Shown: piece by piece, positions 50,895 to 60,741 of the stretch
Layout of the letters: each line of letters opens with the position of its first letter
Numbering within the stretch: the first letter of the stretch is position 1
NCBI GenBank assembly: GCA_946481345.1
Contig: CAMLMY010000005.1
Span: 1 to 64,000, forward strand
Direction: 5' to 3'
Length of the DNA: 64,000 nucleotides
DNA from: an uncultured Gilliamella sp.
GTDB lineage: Bacteria; Pseudomonadota; Gammaproteobacteria; Enterobacterales; Orbaceae
Position numbers and translations under genes: made by a program
The notes under the pieces: model-generated
Told to the model about the DNA's origin: nothing
The model's input: only the letters and a program-made list of their open reading frames with translations
Database searches by the model: none

Positions 50895-53594
50895 TTAGTT
50901 ATAATCTGTAATCGTTACTTGCAATTTAAAACCTTGATCCCCCGCACATGCTAATGGTGAAGGTATAACCGATGGTTGTAAATCCAAATGAGCAGGTGCA
51001 TTAGCAACAGCATCAATACCTTTACCTGCTGATGCATAACTCAACGTTTTCTTACTTCTTATCTTGTAATTTGCATTAGGTCCCATAGCAACATTAAACC
51101 AAGGACCATTTGGATTTTGTGCATGACCTGGTAACGGAGAAGTTGCGGCACTGCCAGGACAAGCCTCTTCATTGGATCCAACAAGTGACCAAACAACAAA
51201 CGGATCTTTAAGTTCCTGACCATTAACATCATAACCTTTCACATGATATTTACTATCAACTTTCCATTCTTTAATAGCATTTGGATCAAACTGCAATGAA
51301 TTACCTGTGCTTGTAGCCACTAATACACCACCCTCTTGGTAAACTTTAATGGTATTAGCTTGTCCACCCGTAAAATTAACGGTAGCTTTATTAAAGGAAG
51401 TTCCAAATCTATCAACAGTAATTGCAAAATCAACAGCACCAGCGAGATTAGAAGCAACATCTAAAATGTAGCTATCCCCAACTACTTCAATATTAGCAGC
51501 CGTTGCAGCATTAGAAGATACTTTATGTCCCATCTTAACTTTTTCAAAACCTTTTACAATGACACAAGGTTCCTGTGATGGGCAGGCATCCACATTACCC
51601 GATGTACCGTCAATTAAAGCTACTTTTTTACCATTGCTTGTAGCTGACCACCCTTTTAATACTGATGCAAAATTATCAGGTATGCTATCCATTACTTCTT
51701 CATCACTAAAACCATCTACGTCGTTTTCAGAAGTAATAGAACCGATGTCTACTTTAGGCTTAACTAATGTTGCAAAAATAGTAATTGCGCTTTGGCCATC
51801 CGCAGGTCTGCTAGCCATTGAAGCCTTATTTCCGTTTTCATCTACTACCCAAACCCCAACTTTACGCGTATTTAGATTTGGTAATACTTCAAATGAAATC
51901 GAGTTAGATGTTGCAGATTTACCTTTTTCGTCTGTAACTGTTACGGCTAACGTATATTTACCCTTGGTACTTATAGGACGACGTTGACCATTAGAATCAA
52001 CATAATTAGGTGCGACAATTTTCCAATTGTTAATATTGGCATTAGGCGTTAACCAGTTAGAAGAACCACAGGTTCCTGTTGCAAAACAAAAGAAACCACC
52101 GCCCGCATCAATTTCCATCATATCACCAGACCATGAGACACTGCGTATACCTTTAGCATTATGAACGCCAATGCTGACATCATAAGACTCACCTTCCAAT
52201 AATTGCAGTGATTCAAGTCCCAAATCAACACTCATTTTCTTTTCTTTATATTCAAGAACAATGTAATTATTACGATCGACAAGATCATAACGACTACCTT
52301 TAACTGATCGAGCGGCTTGAACCATATCAGGATCTAATTGGTCTTTTAAAGGCATTCCGATACGGTAGTTCATGGTCAATTCTGCTTTAGTTTCTTTATT
52401 ACTATCTTGACCGCGTTTATGTTCAGCTTTTACCGTAAATAGAGGGACTGGTGTATAATCAATACCCGCAGTTATAGCTCTAGGATCCTTTTGTAAATTA
52501 TCTTTACCAAATAATGCTACTTTATCACCATAGTATTGTTCATACATCAATGAACCACCTAAGTGTGGGTATTGTGGTAAGTATCCTTGGAAACGCACAT
52601 CAAAACCTCTTGCTGCACGTTCTAAATAATCATCAAAATCCCTTGAGTTTTTCCAATCAGATAAAGGGTGATAATAGTTAATGGCAAACTTCATATAGTC
52701 TGTCCAAGCTTCAGCACCAATACCCAAACGGTTATGAGAGCGTTGAAAATCGTGGTCTAAAAATACGTTATAGCCTAATAACCATGTTTTATCAGCTACA
52801 TCCCAACGTTGTCCAATACCGAAGTTACCAATACGTCGATTATGCTCATATTCTTGAAACGATAATTGAGTAAAGATCAAAGTATCTTCGGTGTCGTACC
52901 ATGGGCTAAATAATTTAGCATTGATATTATTAAATGAACCGGTGTCACTTATATCAAACTGTAATTGCGCTGTACCAAATTGCCCTAAAAAATCTTGTGC
53001 AGCACCTTTTAGTGGATCAACAACTTGGTTTCTTACACTATTACGGACATAATTTTCAGCATAATCTTTTGCTTTATTTTTTACATGCCCAGAGATGCCA
53101 CCATTTTCAGAAGAGGTGATTTGTTTCCAATCTTGAGTAGCTAAAGTCTGTAAAGTTGATGCAACTTGACTTGCTAAAGCATCTTTATCAGCTTTAACGT
53201 CATAATTATCATCCGAACCTAATTTAGGTAAATGAGCATATTTATCTTGAGTATCAGAATCTGATTTTTTCAGTGCAGGCAATATTGGAGAATTCTCAGG
53301 GAGCACTAAACGCTCTCCGACTTCTACCATATCTTTTTTGTCATAACGCCCAGCATTCATCTCTCTTAATTCTGAGACAGAGACGCCACTTAAAAGTGCT
53401 ATTTGATATAAGCTACGTTGTTGGTTATTAACCATTTCACGTACTTTGGTACCATCTTTTAACTCGATCACTTTATTACTATCAACAGCTGTTACTGTTT
53501 CAGAAACAGTATCATCGGCTGCCCAACTCATCTGGCAGCCTAAAGCCATGATAATTAGTGTAGAGATAACTTTTAAATTAAGATTATTTCTCAT
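50895..53594 (-). CDS. SinH-like inverse autotransporter (intimin/invasin family)
   Basis: An 899-residue surface adhesin candidate. Parts in order: signal peptide (1-25), LysM-like periplasmic domain (about 55-100, QRSLYQIALLSGVSVSELREMN ... GERLVLPE), helical linker, and an intimin-type outer-membrane barrel (about 205-430, NIGLGxRW-like NFGIGQRW, GYNVFLDHDFQRSHNRLGIGAE, FDVRFQGYLPQYPHLGGSLMYEQYYG). Extracellular Ig-like passenger domains follow to the C-terminus, with paired Cys residues (CFATGTC, CPSQEPC). This architecture is that of type Ve secretion. The passenger is short compared with enteric intimins. A role in host gut attachment is inference. Confidence 0.85.
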   Translation of the reverse strand: MRNNLNLKVISTLIIMALGCQMSWAADDTVSETVTAVDSNKVIELKDGTKVREMVNNQQRSLYQIALLSGVSVSELREMNAGRYDKKDMVEVGERLVLPENSPILPALKKSDSDTQDKYAHLPKLGSDDNYDVKADKDALASQVASTLQTLATQDWKQITSSENGGISGHVKNKAKDYAENYVRNSVRNQVVDPLKGAAQDFLGQFGTAQLQFDISDTGSFNNINAKLFSPWYDTEDTLIFTQLSFQEYEHNRRIGNFGIGQRWDVADKTWLLGYNVFLDHDFQRSHNRLGIGAEAWTDYMKFAINYYHPLSDWKNSRDFDDYLERAARGFDVRFQGYLPQYPHLGGSLMYEQYYGDKVALFGKDNLQKDPRAITAGIDYTPVPLFTVKAEHKRGQDSNKETKAELTMNYRIGMPLKDQLDPDMVQAARSVKGSRYDLVDRNNYIVLEYKEKKMSVDLGLESLQLLEGESYDVSIGVHNAKGIRSVSWSGDMMEIDAGGGFFCFATGTCGSSNWLTPNANINNWKIVAPNYVDSNGQRRPISTKGKYTLAVTVTDEKGKSATSNSISFEVLPNLNTRKVGVWVVDENGNKASMASRPADGQSAITIFATLVKPKVDIGSITSENDVDGFSDEEVMDSIPDNFASVLKGWSATSNGKKVALIDGTSGNVDACPSQEPCVIVKGFEKVKMGHKVSSNAATAANIEVVGDSYILDVASNLAGAVDFAITVDRFGTSFNKATVNFTGGQANTIKVYQEGGVLVATSTGNSLQFDPNAIKEWKVDSKYHVKGYDVNGQELKDPFVVWSLVGSNEEACPGSAATSPLPGHAQNPNGPWFNVAMGPNANYKIRSKKTLSYASAGKGIDAVANAPAHLDLQPSVIPSPLACAGDQGFKLQVTITDYN

Positions 53595-54006
53595 CTTAAT
53601 TATTCCTTATATTTCACCGACACAATGCTACGCAGTAACAAGTTCTTTTTTTATTTGTTAATAAAGCCATCTACCATTAAATTTTTATTGTCAATTTATT
53701 CTGATAAAAAGTGCTTCAAATTTGTTTTCTTTCCATGTTTTCTTTTAAGGATTTTAAAATTATTTTAAACCCTTTATACGGGAGGAATGATATTACAAAA
53801 TTGTCATAAATCAAAATAAATTTACATTAATTTTGTTTTATTTTTGTAAATAAAGATAAATTTATTATTTTTCATTGTGTTAAATGAAAAGAATAATAAT
53901 GTGACTTTAGTAAACTAATTGTTTAACTTAATAAACGTTGTAATAATTAATTCAAAATTACTTTTTTGTTATGATTGGAAGTGTGTGACAAATTGATTGG
54001 ATAATA
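53595..54006. other. Intergenic upstream of sinH, no gene seen
   Basis: About 410 bp of very AT-rich DNA between the purF terminator and sinH, long for this compact window, so probably regulatory. TGTGA half-sites occur at about 53901 (ATGTGACTTT) and 53984 (GTGTGACAAA), but neither forms a convincing full Crp palindrome. No coding frame was found. Confidence 0.5.
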
Positions 54007-54043
54007 AAAAACAGATAAACCGTCTAATAATTCATCTGTTTTT
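54007..54043. terminator. Terminator downstream of purF
   Basis: Stem AAAAACAGAT / ATCTGTTTTT with a 17-nt loop, A/T flanks on both sides, 27 bp past the purF stop. The long loop lowers confidence. Confidence 0.65.
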
Positions 54044-54069
54044 AACATTTTTTCATTTTAGATGTTTTT

Positions 54070-55587
54070 TTATTGACCTTCATTATAAATTTCTAGATTT
54101 TCTGATTCTTTAGATATTGTTAACTTAATCTTATCACTTCTGTTTATTTCTAACGAAGACAAATATTCATCGTCAATGTCTTCGGTAATATATTTTCCAT
54201 TAAAAACAGAGCATTCTAAATGGGTTATGTTTGGATTAAGGATTTTAATTGAATCAATTAAATCAGAAAGGTTTTGGAAAATAAGTTTATCAGCACCAAT
54301 ATCTTTAGCTATCTCATCAACGGTTCGATTATATGCAATTAATTCGCTTGCAACAGGCATATCAATACCGTAAACATTAGGATACCTTATTTCTGGTGCG
54401 GCAGAAGCCAAATAAATTTTCTTCGCACCACACGAGCGAACCATTTCAAGAATCTTTTCTGATGTAGTACCTCGTACGATTGAATCATCAACTAAGAGAA
54501 CATTTTTACCTTCAAATTCAATACGATTTGCATTGAGTTTTCTTCTTACGGAAAGTTTACGAGCCGTTTGTCCCGGCATAATAAATGTTCGTCCAACATA
54601 ACGATTTTTAACAAATCCTTGTCGGTAAGGCTTATTTAATATTCTTGCTATTTCAAGCGCTGCATCACACGATGTTTCTGGAATAGGTATGACAACATCA
54701 ATATCAACATTCTTCCATTCCTTTGCTATTTTTTGCCCTAGTTTTTGCCCCATTAAAATGCGAGATTGATAAACAGATACACCATTCATCAATGAATCCG
54801 GTCTTGCAAAATAAACATATTCAAAAATACATGGATAATATTGAGGATTATCTGAACATTGCTGTGAATATAATTGCCCATCTTGAGTGATATAAATCGC
54901 TTCGCCAGGATCAACATCACGCATAAACTCAAAATCAAGAATGTCTAATGCCACACTTTCTGAGGCAACCATATATTCGATTTTTTGATTTTCTAAAACT
55001 CTTCTACCAATAACTAACGGACGGATTCCATAAGGATCTCGAAAAGCAACCAAACCATGTCCTATAATCATTGCTACACAAGCATAGGCACCCTTAATAA
55101 TCGTATGTACATTATGAATTGCGGTAAAAATATTATCTGGGCTAAGAGGGTAAGTTGGAAATTTATCGAGTTCGCTGGCAAAAATGTTAAGTAAAACTTC
55201 TGAATCGGAATTAGTATTGATATGACGCCTAGCTAACTCAAAAACTTTATTACGCAGTTTATCGGTATTAGTTAAATTACCATTATGAGCAAGAGCAATG
55301 CCATACGGTGAATTGACATAAAACGGTTGTGCTTCCGAGGGACTGGAGCTTCCAGCTGTTGGATAACGTATATGGCCTATTCCTAAATTACCTTGTAAAC
55401 GCTGCATATGATGTTCTTGGAATACATCTTTAACTAGACCATTAGCTTTACGCATACGAAAGCGATTTTGATTATCAATTGTAACAATACCTGCAGCATC
55501 TTGTCCCCGATGTTGCAACACAGTCAATGCATCATAAATTGATTGGTTGACTGTACCACTTCCTACAATACCTACAACACCACACAT
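54070..55587 (-). CDS. purF: Amidophosphoribosyltransferase PurF
   Basis: PurF catalyses the first committed step of purine synthesis, making phosphoribosylamine from PRPP and glutamine. Its 505 residues equal the E. coli scale. The N-terminal nucleophile Cys2 (MCGVVGIVG) belongs to the glutaminase domain, with HRGQDAAGI and [11 protein letters not shown]. The PRTase domain carries the PRPP loop [16 protein letters not shown]. It starts 18 bp after cvpA, as in E. coli. Confidence 0.98.
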   Translation of the reverse strand: MCGVVGIVGSGTVNQSIYDALTVLQHRGQDAAGIVTIDNQNRFRMRKANGLVKDVFQEHHMQRLQGNLGIGHIRYPTAGSSSPSEAQPFYVNSPYGIALAHNGNLTNTDKLRNKVFELARRHINTNSDSEVLLNIFASELDKFPTYPLSPDNIFTAIHNVHTIIKGAYACVAMIIGHGLVAFRDPYGIRPLVIGRRVLENQKIEYMVASESVALDILDFEFMRDVDPGEAIYITQDGQLYSQQCSDNPQYYPCIFEYVYFARPDSLMNGVSVYQSRILMGQKLGQKIAKEWKNVDIDVVIPIPETSCDAALEIARILNKPYRQGFVKNRYVGRTFIMPGQTARKLSVRRKLNANRIEFEGKNVLLVDDSIVRGTTSEKILEMVRSCGAKKIYLASAAPEIRYPNVYGIDMPVASELIAYNRTVDEIAKDIGADKLIFQNLSDLIDSIKILNPNITHLECSVFNGKYITEDIDDEYLSSLEINRSDKIKLTISKESENLEIYNEGQ

Positions 55588-55605
55588 ATAATGACTACCT
55601 CAAAC

Positions 55606-56094
55606 TTAATGAACTAAAAAAGATGATGAATTTTGGATATAATCAAAAAACCAACGAATAATAAAATGAAAATGAGGAATAAGTTGTGACTGGGTCCAAT
55701 AAGGTGATTTTGATAATGGCGTAAAGGTATCAATGAAAAAGAGTAATGCTGCAACAACTAAAATACCACGTAATATTCCAAAACAGATACCTAAAACTCG
55801 GTCAGTACCGGATAAGCCAGTTTTTTGAACTAATTGGCCAATAACATAAGAAACAACAGAGCATACTAATAATGTAGCAAAAAAAAGGATAGTAATTGCT
55901 ACTGCAATACGAATGATGTCGCTATCAAAGTAGGTCAAGTATGGCGTGATGTAAGTATAAAAATGACCCGCTATAAAAAAAGCTAATCCCCAACTAACAA
56001 GAGATAAAGCTTCTCTTATAAAACCCCGAACGATACTAACTGAAGCTGAAAAAGCAATAATACTTATAATTGTAATATCAACCCAATTCATCAT
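55606..56094 (-). CDS. cvpA: CvpA family membrane protein
   Basis: A 162-residue inner membrane protein with four transmembrane helices (start MNWVDITIISIIAFSASVSIVRGFIREALSL). It is linked to colicin V production and to envelope stress resistance in E. coli; the biochemical role is unknown. The track has two Met at the start; MNWVD is the family start. It lies immediately upstream of purF. No PurR-like box (ACGCAAACGTTTGCGT type) was recognised upstream. Confidence 0.92.
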   Translation of the reverse strand: MMNWVDITIISIIAFSASVSIVRGFIREALSLVSWGLAFFIAGHFYTYITPYLTYFDSDIIRIAVAITILFFATLLVCSVVSYVIGQLVQKTGLSGTDRVLGICFGILRGILVVAALLFFIDTFTPLSKSPYWTQSQLIPHFHFIIRWFFDYIQNSSSFLVH

Positions 56095-56212
56095 AATAAT
56101 CCGCTATTTTATGTTTAAAAATATTTTTTACCGCTAATTATCGTAAATAATACTATTTGTAAATTTGTAAAGTTATAAATTAAGAATTATCTTTGATATA
56201 AAAATATAATTC

Positions 56213-56794
56213 TTAATTAGCTACAATAATCCCTTTCAATTTTGTCAAATTATTTAAATTAGTAATAATTTGTTCTGCTTGTTCCTTTTTTGCATATGGA
56301 CCAACTTGTAATTTAATTACTTGATTCGGTTCTGGATTTTTAGGTATGAGCCTCACGTTATAATTATTTAATCTCAATAATGCAACGAGTTCTTCAATTT
56401 TTTGTTTATTTTTTAACGCTGTTAGTTGGATCATAAATGTTTTGGTTTCTTGTCCTGAAACTGAAACTTTCGAATCTGACTCGTCATTTTCGGAAATATC
56501 TTGTAACGTCAATGGGCTTGAATTTTGATCTACACCCGAAATATACGAAGTATTAGGTATATTACTAGTATTGTCAAAATCACCCCCTGATTCATTAGGT
56601 GAATTTATGAGTTGATTTTGTTGATTAACTATTTCTGGTTGTAAAATTGGAGTAGCTAAAGTTCGTTGATTAGATTTATCTATTAGTATCCATGGCGCTA
56701 TTACAGCTAAAATTAACAATAATGTTGCAAAACCAACGAGTTGATTTCTTATTCTATTTTGATTATTGCTGCTACTTTTTTTATTTTTCATCAT
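56213..56794 (-). CDS. dedD: Cell division protein DedD (SPOR domain)
   Basis: DedD localises to the septum through a C-terminal SPOR domain that binds denuded glycan. Its 193 residues have a short basic cytoplasmic start, one transmembrane helix (about 18-36, LVGFATLLLILAVIAPWIL), a low-complexity Asn/Ser/Asp-rich linker and SPOR (about 115-193, KTFMIQLTALKNKQKIEELVALLR ... LQVGPYAKKEQAEQII). It sits between folC and cvpA as in E. coli. Confidence 0.93.
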   Translation of the reverse strand: MMKNKKSSSNNQNRIRNQLVGFATLLLILAVIAPWILIDKSNQRTLATPILQPEIVNQQNQLINSPNESGGDFDNTSNIPNTSYISGVDQNSSPLTLQDISENDESDSKVSVSGQETKTFMIQLTALKNKQKIEELVALLRLNNYNVRLIPKNPEPNQVIKLQVGPYAKKEQAEQIITNLNNLTKLKGIIVAN

Positions 56795-56806
56795 GATTAA
56801 TTAAAC

Positions 56807-58078
56807 TTAATCCGCTAAATTAGCTAAAACATCAGATACCGTATGAAACGAACCACATACCACTATAATATCATCTTTTTTAGCATCTTGTAGAGCCATT
56901 TGATAAGCATCTAAAACATTATCGAATGTTGATACATTAAGCTTATTATCCGCTATTAAATATTGTTTCAATACTTCACTACTACATCCACGTTCACCAT
57001 AAAGTGAGGCACAATACCAAACATCCCCTTTCAATATAGACAAAGTATTTTTAATGTCTTTATCTTTAAGCATAGCAATAACAAATCTAACTTTACCTAA
57101 ATATTTTTTTTCTACCCGCAATAATGCTAATTGTTTTGTTAGGTAGTCTGCTGCATGGGGATTATGAGCAACGTCGATTATTACCAGTGGTTCTGTATTT
57201 ATTGTCTGAAGTCGTCCAACCAGACTTGAATTCAATAAACCTTCACTTATTTGTCTTGCTTCAATTTGGATAGATGAATAACTTAAAGCGGCAATTGCTG
57301 TTGCAGCGTTAGCTAAAGGGACTTTAGGAATTGGTAAAGATTGATATTGACATTGACTAGAATAAAAATCCCATTTATCGCTACTTTTTTGCTCATAAAA
57401 CCAATCATGATTAATGCTATGAATAGGACAATTGACGGACTTAGCTACATCTAAAATTGACATAGGAATATCTGGTTCACCCACGATAGCAATACTTTTA
57501 GACTTAAAGATACCTGCCTTTTCTCGACCTATACTTTCACGTGTACTACCTAAATAATCAACATGATCAATACCTATAGTTGTCACAATTGCAACATCAG
57601 CATCGACAATATTAGTTGCATCAAGCCTACCGCCTAATCCGACCTCTAAAATAACAACATCTAATTTAGCTTGTTTGAATTGATACAGAGCAGCGAGAGT
57701 AGCATATTCAAAATAGGTAAGTGAGATCTCACCGCGCGCATCCTCAATTTGTGTAAATGCATTTATCGTTTCTTGCTCTGTTGATTCTTGATTATCAATT
57801 CGCACTCGTTCTGTAAAACGTAATAAATGAGGAGAACTATAAACACCAACATGTAAATTGGCCGCAAGTAATATCATCTCAAGTGTTTTACAAGTTGTTC
57901 CTTTACCATTAGTACCAGCAACCGTAAATATATAAGGCGCTGGTTGCAATAAATTAAGGCGCTGAGCAACAGTTTTGACACGCTCCAAACCGAGATCAAT
58001 TGTCGAGGGATGTAGTTGTTCTAGATAACAAAGCCATGCTGATAGATCAGACAAGGCATTAGGTTTTTCAACTTGCAT
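56807..58078 (-). CDS. folC: Dihydrofolate/folylpolyglutamate synthase FolC
   Basis: FolC adds glutamate to dihydropteroate and to folates. Its 423 residues have the Mur-ligase-type P-loop VAGTNGKGTTCKTLE near 55, the folate-site region GVYSSPHLLRFTERVRI, EVGLGGRLDATNIV, and the C-terminal domain start VIIDVAHNPHAADYL. It is 6 bp downstream of accD, in the accD-folC-dedD-cvpA-purF string. Confidence 0.97.
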   Translation of the reverse strand: MQVEKPNALSDLSAWLCYLEQLHPSTIDLGLERVKTVAQRLNLLQPAPYIFTVAGTNGKGTTCKTLEMILLAANLHVGVYSSPHLLRFTERVRIDNQESTEQETINAFTQIEDARGEISLTYFEYATLAALYQFKQAKLDVVILEVGLGGRLDATNIVDADVAIVTTIGIDHVDYLGSTRESIGREKAGIFKSKSIAIVGEPDIPMSILDVAKSVNCPIHSINHDWFYEQKSSDKWDFYSSQCQYQSLPIPKVPLANAATAIAALSYSSIQIEARQISEGLLNSSLVGRLQTINTEPLVIIDVAHNPHAADYLTKQLALLRVEKKYLGKVRFVIAMLKDKDIKNTLSILKGDVWYCASLYGERGCSSEVLKQYLIADNKLNVSTFDNVLDAYQMALQDAKKDDIIVVCGSFHTVSDVLANLAD

Positions 58079-58084
58079 GATTAG

Positions 58085-58975
58085 TTACATTGTTTCATTA
58101 TTGGTGGCATCATAAAAAGGGGCTGGAAGTTTCATTAATTTCGCGATCAAACCAGCAATTTTTGGTCGCATATCTTTACGGTGGATAATCATATCAAGTG
58201 CGCCTTTCTCTAGCAGAAACTCACTACGTTGAAAGCCTTCAGGTAACGTTTCTCGAACGGTTTGTTGAATAACCCGAGGACCTGCAAAACCTATTAATGC
58301 TTTTGGTTCAGCGATATTAATATCACCGAGCATCGCTAAACTTGCTGATACACCACCCATTGTAGGGTCAGTCATAACTGAAATATAAGGTAAACCTTCA
58401 TCTTGCATTTTAGCTAAAATAGCACTCGTTTTTGCCATTTGCATTAATGAAAAGAGCGCTTCTTGCATTCGTGCACCACCACTAGTTGAAAAACAGATTA
58501 ATGGACACTTATCAGCAATAGCTTGTTCAGCGGCACGAGTAAATAATGCGCCAACAACTGAGGACATTGAGCCTCCAATAAATGCAAACTCAAAACAAGC
58601 AACCACAACAGGAATACCAAGTAGTGTGCCTTTCATAACCACCATGGCTTCTTTTTCACGGGTATCTTTTTGAGCAGCGGTTAACCGATCTTTATATTTT
58701 TTAGTATCTTTAAATTTTAAGATATCTTTTGGAGCAAGTTCTGCACCGATTTCAACATCCGAACCTTCATCTAAAAATCGGTATAATCTTACTCTTGCAG
58801 CAATATGCATATGGTGATCACATTTCGGACACACCTCTAAATTACGATCTAGTTCAGCTTGATAAATGACTTGTTCACAATTACTACATTTGGTCCAAAC
58901 CCCACCGGGAATATTCGCCTTTTTATGATCTGACGATATATTATTTTTACTTAGAATTTTCTCAATCCAGCTCAT
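58085..58975 (-). CDS. accD: Acetyl-CoA carboxylase carboxyltransferase subunit beta
   Basis: AccD, with AccA, transfers CO2 from carboxybiotin to acetyl-CoA, giving malonyl-CoA, the first step in fatty acid synthesis. Its 296 residues start with a Cys4 zinc ribbon ([13 protein letters not shown] ... [10 protein letters not shown]) and then the crotonase-like carboxyltransferase core ([56 protein letters not shown]). It is first of the operon. Motif site 3 lies about 120 bp upstream. Confidence 0.98.
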   Translation of the reverse strand: MSWIEKILSKNNISSDHKKANIPGGVWTKCSNCEQVIYQAELDRNLEVCPKCDHHMHIAARVRLYRFLDEGSDVEIGAELAPKDILKFKDTKKYKDRLTAAQKDTREKEAMVVMKGTLLGIPVVVACFEFAFIGGSMSSVVGALFTRAAEQAIADKCPLICFSTSGGARMQEALFSLMQMAKTSAILAKMQDEGLPYISVMTDPTMGGVSASLAMLGDINIAEPKALIGFAGPRVIQQTVRETLPEGFQRSEFLLEKGALDMIIHRKDMRPKIAGLIAKLMKLPAPFYDATNNETM

Positions 58976-59221
58976 TATGATTCTCTCATTAGATACTCTT
59001 TAGAAATATTGGGCTATTGTATAATATTTTGTAATAATTCTTAATAGTTGTTTTAATTTTTCTCTTTTTTGTAAAAATATTTGAGGAAGTGCATACGTTT
59101 AAGTATAAAATTAATGACTAAATTCAACAATAATTCCAAATGCCGATAAATAAATCATAAAAAGGCAATTAATTATTGAATTTTCCAACAAAATCTGATG
59201 ATATTTAAAAATATAATTAAT
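58976..59221. other. Divergent intergenic accD/yeeX
   Basis: AT-rich promoter region between divergent accD and yeeX. It holds motif site 3 (59093-59107). No coding frame was found. Confidence 0.5.
59093..59107. promoter_or_regulatory. Palindromic motif, site 3 (upstream of accD)
   Basis: ATACGTTTAAGTATA contains the perfect inverted repeat ATAC-6-GTAT and differs from site 1 by one base in the core (CGTTTAAGTATA). It is placed upstream of a fatty acid synthesis gene. The identity of the binding protein is inference. Confidence 0.4.
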
Positions 59222-59250
59222 ATGACCTTAAAAAATTATTAGTATATAAT
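59222..59250 (+). promoter_or_regulatory. Candidate yeeX promoter
   Basis: ATGACC (59222-59227) is 17 bp from a perfect TATAAT (59245-59250), 45 bp before the yeeX start. Confidence 0.5.
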
Positions 59251-59295
59251 TAGACAAGGTTTATTTTTCAATTTTTTACAATTAAGGGGTTTTAG

Positions 59296-59616
59296 ATGGA
59301 CAAGGAAAAAGCAAGTGCACCATCGTTTCAAGATGTATTAGAATACATTCGCCTATCACGTCGTTTAAATAAATTAAAACGCGAAATTTCAGATAATGAG
59401 AAAAAAATTCGCGATAACCAAAAACGTGTACTCTTACTTGAGAACCTAAGTGAATACATTAAACCAAATATGACGTATGAAGAACTTCAAGCTATTATTG
59501 CTAATATGAAAAGCGATTATGATGATCGAGTTGATGATTATATTATTAAAAATGCTGAAATATCTAAAGAACGTCGCGATATCAGTAAAAAAATGCGCAC
59601 TTATCGTTCAAATTAA
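59296..59616 (+). CDS. yeeX: DUF496 family protein YeeX
   Basis: A 106-residue, highly charged helical protein of unknown function, strongly conserved with E. coli Yee[45 protein letters not shown], and [27 protein letters not shown]. Likely coiled coil over most of its length. The ribosome binding site is AAGGGG. Monocistronic, ending at a hairpin shared with yciH. Confidence 0.92.
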   Translation: MDKEKASAPSFQDVLEYIRLSRRLNKLKREISDNEKKIRDNQKRVLLLENLSEYIKPNMTYEELQAIIANMKSDYDDRVDDYIIKNAEISKERRDISKKMRTYRSN

Positions 59617-59628
59617 TTTTTGAATATG

Positions 59629-59658
59629 TAACTCCCATAATTTTATATATGGGAGTTA
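59629..59658. terminator. Bidirectional terminator between yeeX and yciH
   Basis: An 11-bp perfect stem TAACTCCCATA / TATGGGAGTTA with an 8-nt A/T loop in the gap between convergent genes, followed on the plus strand by TGTTTTATC. Confidence 0.75.
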
Positions 59659-59674
59659 TGTTTTATCAGTTAAA

Positions 59675-59995
59675 TCATCCGCCAGCAAGTTTAACTTTAA
59701 AGCCTTTATCTTCTAACAACGACTTTAGCAAATCTCTTTTATCGCCTTGAATTTCAATCGTTCCATCTTTAATAGAGCCGCCACATCCACAACGTTTTTT
59801 TAGTTCTCCTGCTAATTTAGATAATTGATTATCATCCAAATCAAAACCAGAAATAACACATACGCCTTTCCCTTTACGCCCCGAAGTCTGTCGTTGAATA
59901 CGTATAGTACCATCACCTTTAGGGCGAGATAACTTTGCTTCTATTGGTTTAATTCGTCCTTGATCGGTCGAATAAACAAGAGGATTATCGGACAT
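59675..59995 (-). CDS. yciH: SUI1/eIF1-like translation factor YciH
   Basis: A 106-residue protein of the SUI1 family. The core reads RIQRQTSGRKGKGVCVISGF and KLAGELKKRCGCGGSIKDGTIEIQGD, matching eIF1-like beta-sheet proteins that affect initiation fidelity. It starts 7 bp after pyrF, the same pair order as E. coli. Confidence 0.94.
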   Translation of the reverse strand: MSDNPLVYSTDQGRIKPIEAKLSRPKGDGTIRIQRQTSGRKGKGVCVISGFDLDDNQLSKLAGELKKRCGCGGSIKDGTIEIQGDKRDLLKSLLEDKGFKVKLAGG

Positions 59996-60002
59996 AATTA
60001 AA

Positions 60003-60707
60003 TTAACTCTTACTTAAATCAAGGGTAGATAAAATAGATTGTAATGCTTTAGCAGGATCTTCTGCTCTCGTAATTGGTCTACCAATGACTAAATAATCGG
60101 AGCCGGCCGCTTGAGCTCGTTGTGGTGTCATGATACGACGCTGATCATCAGGCCCTGAATCTACAGGACGAATACCAGGTGTGACCAATTTAAAATTACT
60201 ACCAAGTCTAGTTCTAAAACTTTGTACTTCTTTAGCTGAGCAAACCACTCCGTCAAGCCCACAATTTTTCGCGAGTATAGCTAATTTGGTTGCTTGTTCT
60301 AAAGGTGAAACATTAATACCAATATCTTTAAGATCTGCCGCTTCCATACTCGTTAATACTGTTACCGCAATTAAAAGTGGTGCATCTTTACCATAAGGAT
60401 AAAGTGCATCTTTTGCAGCCTCCATCATACGAATTCCGCCACTAGCATGAACATTCGTCATCCAAACACCTAAATCAGCCGCCGCTGCTACTGCCTTAGC
60501 CACGGTATTTGGAATATCATGAAATTTAAGATCTAAAAAAATTTCAAAGCCTTTATTCATAATCTGTTTTATAAATTCAGGTCCAGCATGAGTAAACAAT
60601 TCTTTACCAATTTTTAAACAACAATCTTTCGGATCAACCCGATCAATAAAATTCCAAGCTGACTTAACATCAGCAAAATCAACAGCAACAATAATTGGTG
60701 ATGACAT
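60003..60707 (-). CDS. pyrF: Orotidine 5'-phosphate decarboxylase PyrF
   Basis: PyrF makes UMP, the last step of de novo pyrimidine synthesis. Its 234 residues form a TIM barrel with the signature [17 protein letters not shown], holding the catalytic Asp-Lys-Asp network, [19 protein letters not shown] and [12 protein letters not shown]. It is upstream of yciH. In E. coli it follows lapB (yciM); here the O-acetylation cluster precedes it. Confidence 0.97.
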   Translation of the reverse strand: MSSPIIVAVDFADVKSAWNFIDRVDPKDCCLKIGKELFTHAGPEFIKQIMNKGFEIFLDLKFHDIPNTVAKAVAAAADLGVWMTNVHASGGIRMMEAAKDALYPYGKDAPLLIAVTVLTSMEAADLKDIGINVSPLEQATKLAILAKNCGLDGVVCSAKEVQSFRTRLGSNFKLVTPGIRPVDSGPDDQRRIMTPQRAQAAGSDYLVIGRPITRAEDPAKALQSILSTLDLSKS

Positions 60708-60741
60708 AACTCATTTATCCCTTTTTTATCTTAAATTTTAT

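Noticed and set aside
53890-53995. Crp sites upstream of sinH
   Set aside because: TGTGA half-sites occur but the second half (TCACA at 6-bp spacing) is missing in each.
56095-56212. PurR operator upstream of cvpA-purF
   Set aside because: Looked for an ACGCAAACGTTTGCGT-like palindrome and found none.
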